DNA of 64,000 nt from Rhabditophanes sp. KR3021 (lineage: Eukaryota > Nematoda > Chromadorea > Rhabditida > Alloionematidae), in contig CAUJLY010000006.1 of the NCBI GenBank assembly GCA_963281155.1, forward strand, positions 2,046,001 to 2,110,000, written 5' to 3'. The position numbers and the translations under genes are program-made. A model generated the notes under the pieces. The model ran no database searches and was not told the origin of the DNA. It saw nothing but the letters and a program-made list of their open reading frames with translations. Shown here piece by piece: positions 58,247 through 64,000 of the stretch (positions within the stretch are counted from its first letter, which is position 1; each line of letters begins with the position of its first letter).

Positions 58247-58924
58247 TCACACAAGAATATCTTCGGTTGTTGTAGTTTCTCCAGCAAGTGGTGTTGTAGT
58301 TTCTCCAGCAAGTGGTGTTGTAGTTTCTCCAGCAAGTGGTGTTGTAGTTTCTCCAGCAAATGGTGTTGTAGTTTCCCCAGCAACAGCTGTAATAGATTCT
58401 AAATCAGCAAACTCATTAACATCAACAACATCGAAGGCAACAGGAGTTGTTGTAGAGGAAGTAGAAACAACACTAGTAGTTGACACAGTAGTTGGCATAG
58501 TAGTAGTTTGGAAGGCAGTAGTAGTTGTTGGAACTTTTGGATAAAATGGAACTCTATTAATGTTCTTGGCGTATTGAACGCAGAAAGAAATAAAGGTATG
58601 TGATCTGCGAACATAAAATTTATAGACAGGCTTGAAGCAAAATTCATAAGCTGACTTTGGTGCAGGTAATTGATGCTTTGACATATCGTGGCCATTCAAG
58701 AATCCTGGGGCTGGTTGATAGTATGGGTAAGATGGACCAGCATTGTTTTGGTTGTATTGGTGGGTGTCGGTATAAGAGCTGTAATATTCGTAATTGCTTC
58801 CAACATCACCAGTTACATAATTGTTTCCAACATCACCACTAACATAGTTGCTTTCTCCTCCGTATTGGGGGAATCCATAAACAGATGCAACAAAAACAGC
58901 AACTAAAAGTAAATACATTGACAT
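58247..58924 (-). CDS. Secreted Thr/Tyr-rich protein with tandem AGETTTPL repeats
   Basis: A single-exon frame of 225 aa from ATG 58924. The signal peptide is MSMYLLLVAVFVASVYG. Next comes a Tyr/Gly/Asn-rich segment with a near-duplicated unit (NYVSGDVGN / NYVTGDVGS), and then a small domain with two Cys (YEFCFKPVYKFYV, FISFCVQYAKN). A Thr/Ser-rich mucin-like stretch follows, and near the C-terminus five AGETTTP-type octads encoded by 24-bp repeats. It ends TTTTEDILV. Composition suggests a secreted, probably O-glycosylated cuticle, mucus or matrix protein. Repeat number may vary between individuals. No named family fits. Confidence 0.75.
   Translation of the reverse strand: MSMYLLLVAVFVASVYGFPQYGGESNYVSGDVGNNYVTGDVGSNYEYYSSYTDTHQYNQNNAGPSYPYYQPAPGFLNGHDMSKHQLPAPKSAYEFCFKPVYKFYVRRSHTFISFCVQYAKNINRVPFYPKVPTTTTAFQTTTMPTTVSTTSVVSTSSTTTPVAFDVVDVNEFADLESITAVAGETTTPFAGETTTPLAGETTTPLAGETTTPLAGETTTTEDILV
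58272..58391 (-). repeat. 24-bp coding tandem repeat, about 5 copies
   Basis: Units start at 58272, 58296, 58320, 58344 and 58368. The first three are identical on the plus strand (gtagtttctccagcaagtgg then tgtt), the fourth differs by one base, and the fifth is degenerate. The repeat keeps the reading frame of the secreted protein (AGETTTPL per unit). Three identical copies point to recent expansion. Confidence 0.92.
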
Positions 58925-59352
58925 GATGTTAATAGTGGTTTAGTTACCCGAAGCCTCATGCTTAAAAGTAATTCTTTTATTTTGAATATATTTACTTTAA
59001 CTGTTGATGCAAACAACCAATTGTCTCTGACAAAATCAAAATGTTTAAAAAAAGTTTATTTTGTTATGATGAGATCATTGAATGTTATTAATAAATAAAG
59101 TTTATTTAATAACTTAATGCATTTGATGCACATTTCCATTTGTTTTGCCCACTCAAAAAGCAAATTTTATGATTGACTGTCTTTTAACGACAACGTAGTG
59201 TACAAGGTTTGGAGCTATGTGCACTGTATACGTCAACATATGTATTCGTGGCATGGTAGGTGTTTTAAAACATCAAAGTGATCAAATGTTGTCGCTCTAA
59301 CTATTGTATTATTTTGAGAGTTATAACTATTTCATTATATTTTGTTTCAGAG
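58925..59352. other. Divergent intergenic region
   Basis: Short region between the secreted repeat protein and the TM9SF3-type gene, whose starts point away from each other. It ends with a TTTGTTTCAG acceptor two bases before the TM9SF3 ATG. Confidence 0.45.
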
Positions 59353-61172
59353 ATGATGTGTGTCACCAGACACAGAAATTGCCTTTCAACGTTGGCTGTT
59401 TTATTGGTCTTGTTATCAATTTTAATCTCAGCTGACGAACATTCTAATGCATATAAATCGGGAGAAGAAATTGTGTTATGGATGAATAATGTTGGGCCAT
59501 ACAATAACCATCAAGAAACCTATTCATACTTTTCAATGCCCTTTTGCAAAGGGACCAAGGTTAATCTTGAGCATTATCACGAAACACTGGGGGAAGCCTT
59601 GCTTGGTGTTGAGTTAGAGTTCTCTGGCCTTGAGATGAAATTTAAAACAAATGCCAAGTCCAGTTCTATTTGCAAAAAAACAATAACCAATAACGAATTT
59701 CTCCAATTTTCTTATGGAATCGAACACAATTATTGGTACCAGATGTATATGGATGATTTGCCAATGTGGAACCCAGTCGGGGAGCTAAAATACGACAATG
59801 TCAATAACCCGGAGTATTATTTGTATACACACAAGCAATTCGATATTGCTTATAATGGTGATAGGATCGTGGACATCAATGTTACTCAGGAGAATAAAGT
59901 GTTGTTAAGGCCAAACATGGAAATTGAATTTACCTATGAGGTGTCGTGGAAGTTGAGCGATATTACTTTTGAAAAGAGATTTGATAAATATTTGGATCCT
60001 GGCTTTTTCCAACATAGAATCCATTGGTTTTCAGTTTTCAACTCATTTATGATGGTAATCTTCTTAGTTGGTTTGGTTGGAATGATTTTGATGAGGACGC
60101 TTCGCAAAGATTACAACAGGTATCATGGAGCTGATGAACTAAATGACGATAAGGACTTCGGAGACGATTATGGTTGGAAACAAGTGAGAGGAGATGTGTT
60201 TAGGCCTCCAACGATGCCTACTTTATTCGCATCTCTCCTTGGAACAGGTTTCCATATTGCTTGCGTCTGCCTTGCCATGGTCTGCCATGCTATCTTCGCT
60301 GAAATGTACACTGAAAGAGGAACTTTCTTAAATACGGTTATTATTTACTACACCATAACTGCACCTGCCAACGGATTCATCGGTGGTTGCTACTATCAAA
60401 AGTTCGGAGGAAAGAAATGGATTAGACAAGTCTTGATCGGTACCGCTGTTTTCCCCATCGCCGTGTCAATTGTTTCTTTGCTGATCAATTGTGTAGCTAT
60501 GTACTATCACACCTCAAGAGCCCTTCCCTTTTTATCGATGTTGACTGTCATTGTGATATGTCTGTTCATAGTATTGCCAATGTCGTTTATTGGGTCTTTC
60601 TTTGGACGTCAGTGGAATAAAGGAGCTTCTTCCCCATGCAGAATCAATGTAATCCCAAGGCCAATTCCAGACAAAAAATGGTACCTGGAACCTTTCAATC
60701 TAGTATTAGCAAGTGGATTCTTACCATTCGGGTCAATCTTTATCGAAATGTACTTTATTTTCACATCTTTCTGGGCTTACAAAATATATTATGTTTACGG
60801 ATTTATGCTCCTTGTGCTGGTTATTCTGACGATTGTTACCGTGTGTACAACAATAGTTTGTACTTATTGTTTATTAAATGCAGAAGATTATAGATGGTAT
60901 GTACTTGTAACAACTCAAATTAATAATATTTATCTACCTTTAGGACGTGGACAAGTTTCTTCGCAGGAGCTTCAGTTTCCTGTTACGTTTATTTATATGC
61001 CGTGTACTATTTTATTGCAAAAACTAAGATGTATGGCTTGTTTCAGACAATCTTCTATTTTGGATACATGGGTCTCTTTTCATTAGCTATGGGATTAATG
61101 TGCGGAACTATTGGATACCTTGCAGCATCCAAATTCATTCAAAAAATATACACCGCAATCAAGTTAGACTAA
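59353..61172 (+). CDS. Transmembrane 9 superfamily protein, TM9SF3-type (nonaspanin)
   Basis: Exons 59353-60896 and 60944-61172 join in phase to give 590 aa, the human TM9SF3 length. ATG 59353 follows a TTTCAG acceptor by two bases, a typical trans-splice site. The protein has a signal peptide, then a lumenal domain of about 220 aa ([30 protein letters not shown]-like [11 protein letters not shown]), and nine membrane helices from about residue 230. Loop RGDVFRPP and the helices [20 protein letters not shown] and GSFFGRQWN are conserved. It ends KIYTAIKLD, the KxD Golgi-retention/COPI motif. The role is in Golgi/endosomal membrane protein sorting and adhesion. Confidence 0.95.
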
Positions 61173-61466
61173 AAGCTTTTAACACCAACATAGATTTTAA
61201 CCAATTTATTCCAATTTGTATTTTTAAACGTTTAATAATTATAAGCAAATATGTTTATTTCTATTTATAAAAAAGTATATATAAATAATACGTAATCATT
61301 TGTTTATTTTTTACATTATTTTAAGTTTGAGAATATATGATATTTAAATTATACTTGGTTTATTTATTCCATTCACTTAAATTTGGTTTTTAAGTTGTGT
61401 GTGTAGTTGTTTATGGTTGTAGTAATTAAAATGAAGTGATAGTAAATATAGTAGTAGACTGATAGC

Positions 61467-63230
61467 TTAATGTTTCTTTTTTTCTGCCTCTGGATAATAT
61501 AACATCTTGACTGCATCAATTGCTTCGCACCAGGAGCTGGCTGCACTATTTGGATCATACAAAAAGTAGGTTCGATTGGGCTATGATGAGGAAACAGTTA
61601 TTAATTGTGGTTACTAATACTATAACTTACAGTATGAACGAAGAAGGTGCGGAAATTCTTGGATTCGGTTTCGAGACTTTCACTCCAGGGAATTTCTCCC
61701 TTATATTCCATGTTGACGAAGTCGATGTAATAAAGATGAGGGCCATCTGTTAATAAAAACATCCTTTTCCTAGCAAATAATCCTTTTTTCTTTTCAATAA
61801 TTCCTTCCTTTAAAATTAAATGGTTATCAGTAAATCTGTGATATTGGTTGGTCGTTCTTTGTTTCTCAAGCAAAAGATCATAGTGGGCTTCTGATTTAGC
61901 AAACATTAGTTTCATAGCCTTCAGTGGGGAATCAACTTCACGTACAACTATCTCATTCGGAATAGTTAAGCCTTTCAATTCGTCTGGTACATTCAAATCT
62001 ACTAATTTAGTCGGTTCATATTCCTCTGTCTTGAGATTGAACATTTCAAAATGCCCATCAAATCCAAACATTCTGACTTCATTCAGTTCATCGTATCCCG
62101 GCTTAATCTTATCATTGTCAAAGTGTTTTTTGGAATAAAAAGCCGGTTCGGTGTCTGATGCCGGAAGGTAAGGTGTTATTTGTGGTGGTTTTACGTTAAT
62201 TAAGTTATCCCAATCTATGTTATCAAAGAATTTGTGTTGCATCAACTTAGTAACACCCCCGTCTCTTTGTGACCCTAGACGATCATGTCTATCGTTAACT
62301 AATAATCGCCTTACTAAATCTTTGGAGTCTTCTGGAAAACCAGTTGGAAAGGAATAGTCACACATCAGAATTTTTCTTAACATCTTATACTCGCTTATGC
62401 CTTTAAAGGGTGGATTTCCGGAAATCATTTGATAAATCATTGCTCCAAGAGCCCAATAATCAGTTTCAGGGCCAAATGAAATGCCAGTCACTACTTCGGG
62501 GCTAATGTATTCAACTGTACCTACAAAGGAAGACCTTTGTGGAGTCTTTGTTTTTGAAGGGTCCCCTTGATCCACAATATCTTCTTCTTCATCAAGAATA
62601 ACCCTGGCAGGAATTACATGTGTAGTACCTTCCTCATCTGTTTCATCTCCCAACATCCTAGCAGAACCAAAATCGGCCAACAAAATATGCCAAGTCCCAG
62701 ATAAAATGACGTTTTCAGGCTTCAAGTCTCTGTGGATGACGCTTTGGTTGTGGATAAAGTTTAAAGCTTGCAATATTTCAGCAGTATAAAATCGCGTTGT
62801 TTCTTCATCAAAGCATCCTATTTTGCGAAGATGTTTCAACAACTCCCCGTTAATTCCACACGTCATTGCAAAAAATAAATTGTAGTCGTCTTGAAAGGTG
62901 CTGTATAAGGTAGCAACGAAAGGACACTGCCAGGCCGTTTCTTTAAGTATCGTCATAATTGCCTTTTCTCTCATTATACATTTGTACTGGAAAACGTTAA
63001 TTAATCATCAAGCCCAAACCAATTACCTTCTTCTTTTTAGTAATGTCTTCTTTGCGCATTACTTTGATGGCATAATTTTGTCCAGTGTCAACTTCAACGC
63101 ATAAGTAAACAGTTGAAAAGGCTCCTTCACCTAATGCATCCAAAAAATAGAAATTGTTTGCCGTCCTTTCTGACAACACTTCTTTATTTTGGCCAGCTTT
63201 TTGTAAAGCAGTAGAAATCATATTTGGCAT
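61467..63230 (-). CDS. pdk-1: 3-phosphoinositide-dependent protein kinase 1
   Basis: Exons 63027-63230, 61631-62986 and 61467-61580 join in phase to give 557 aa. PDK1 phosphorylates the activation loop of AKT, SGK and other AGC kinases downstream of PI3K, here the insulin/DAF-2-type pathway. The kinase domain has glycine loop GEGAFSTVY, Lys in YAIKVM, HRDLKPEN, ADFGSAR and the autophosphorylated loop Ser in SSFVGTVEYISPE. An acidic insert of about 30 residues lies between DFG and this loop (ILDEEEDIVDQGDPSKTKTP). The C-terminal PH domain (about 440-557) includes ILKEGIIEKKKGLFARKR and LYYIDFVNMEYKGEIPWS, ending PNRTYFLYDP...WCEAIDAV. The N-terminus is short, so upstream exons are not needed. 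All catalytic residues are present. Confidence 0.95.
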
Positions 63231-64000
63231 AAATATGCACTAAAGATAAAAGTGAAATGAATATACATTAAAGATAAAAGTGAAGTGAATATGCACACAG
63301 CACTCCCACCAATAAAAACATATGAAATGACAATCGAGAGGTTCTTAATTGAAATTTAAAACGCATAGATATGGATATGAACGGTGATGCTAACGGTCAT
63401 TACAAACAATAATACTAGATAAGAGACACCGACAACACACACACTTTTTGGGGGTTGAAGTATACTTTTCCAGAATGCGTTAAATACACGACGTGTGTAA
63501 TTATTGAAAGCATATACACAAACATGATCTAAACTTCTAAGGAATGTCATTGATAAACAGACTACAAACATACAATGATTATAACATTCAATAAATCTTT
63601 GATACCACCTATGTAATAAATACATTACACAATATATATCCATCCCCAATTACAATAAATAATAAATTATTTTATTAGAATGTCATAAAATATATATTTC
63701 ACAAAAAATAAATAAAATGTGCTTTACCATGTATGTTATGAACAAAATATAATTCGATACCAAAAAACTGAAATAGGATATTAAAGTAAAAGGTAAAGAT
63801 TAGGTAAATTTAATTTGAATCATAAATCACATTTTATTAAGGTGAATACACTTTAAATAAGGTTGTTAAAAAGTATAAGTACGTATAAAAAATTATTTGA
63901 TAATTCTTTATAATCAACAACTAGTGACTTTATACTGTAAATAGATAGATGTGTTAAAGGTAATTAAAAAGAAAAAATATACAATAAAAGTGTGTATTGA
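63231..64000. other. Intergenic, no gene seen
   Basis: Upstream of pdk-1, its likely promoter. AT-rich apart from a short tandem repeat. The 97-codon open frame at 63356-63649 has odd composition and no start or splice context, and is not taken as a gene. Confidence 0.45.
63235..63296. repeat. 28-bp tandem repeat, 2.2 copies
   Basis: Copies at 63235-63262 and 63263-63290 share the core taaagataaaagtgaa followed by a/g and tgaat. A third partial copy (atgcac) follows. It lies just upstream of the pdk-1 start and could contain duplicated regulatory sites. Confidence 0.8.

Noticed and set aside
63356..63649. 97-codon minus-strand open frame with two hydrophobic stretches
   Set aside because: No acceptor or promoter context and unlikely composition; the hydrophobicity follows from T-rich codons.
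1..64000. CRISPR arrays, integrated virus or intact transposable element
   Set aside because: No regularly spaced repeats, long terminal or inverted repeats, transposase, integrase or reverse-transcriptase motifs were seen in any frame examined.

Overview
The window reads as nuclear DNA of a nematode. It is AT-rich and has short spliceosomal introns (often about 40-60 bp, GT...TTTTAG or TTTCAG). Several start codons sit only a few bases after a strong splice-acceptor sequence, as expected for spliced-leader trans-splicing. The gene content also fits: a Sre/Srab-type chemoreceptor, a receptor guanylyl cyclase, an invertebrate-type lysozyme, a tolloid-type astacin and a PXF-1-type Rap GEF. Very long exons (up to 3.26 kb) and single-exon genes suggest an intron-poor, AT-rich clade such as the Strongyloides/Rhabditophanes relatives, but that placement is a guess.

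Layout. 0.3-6.3 kb: an invertebrate lysozyme (+) lies inside the apparent last intron of the purine enzyme ATIC (-), whose C-terminal exons would be left of the window. 7.6-9.4 kb: complete nicotinate phosphoribosyltransferase (+). 10.6-10.9 kb: a decayed coding fragment beside a tRNA-Val(AAC). 11.3-12.2 kb: a seven-TM chemoreceptor (-). 14.0-25.9 kb: two tightly spaced minus-strand genes. The first is a 1712-aa His/Ser-rich disordered protein. The second, starting 41 bp after it, fuses a PH domain to an actin-like domain; it carries a one-base frameshift and hosts a 102-aa gene on the opposite strand inside an intron. 26.9-27.4 kb: a three-exon, two-TM small protein. 27.6-30.5 kb: a complete BMP1/tolloid-like protease with almost no prodomain. 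30.9-32.2 kb: twinfilin. 33.6-39.0 kb: PXF-1/RAPGEF2-type Rap GEF. 40.5-40.7 kb: the 3' exons of an unidentified gene. 41.9-44.7 kb: V-ATPase subunit a. 46.4-50.0 kb: a nine-exon receptor guanylyl cyclase, divergent from the V-ATPase gene. 50.7-53.5 kb: a 56-aa secreted peptide and an intronless F-box/LRR-like protein. 53.8-54.1 kb: decayed coding. 55.2-58.9 kb: a 142-aa unknown protein, a SIKE/FGFR1OP2 coiled coil, and a secreted protein with 24-bp tandem repeats. 59.4-61.2 kb: a TM9SF3-type protein. 61.5-63.2 kb: PDK1.

Most genes are independent conserved housekeeping or signalling genes. Actin and cytoskeleton recur (twinfilin, PH-actin protein), as do endomembrane functions (V-ATPase, TM9SF3) and signalling (PDK1, Rap GEF, guanylyl cyclase). 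No CRISPR array and no intact transposon was seen. Exon boundaries were worked out by hand from splice signals, reading-frame phase and homology recalled from memory. Every multi-exon model listed as a gene closes in phase, except for one single-base break in the PH-actin gene and the ATIC model, which is incomplete.
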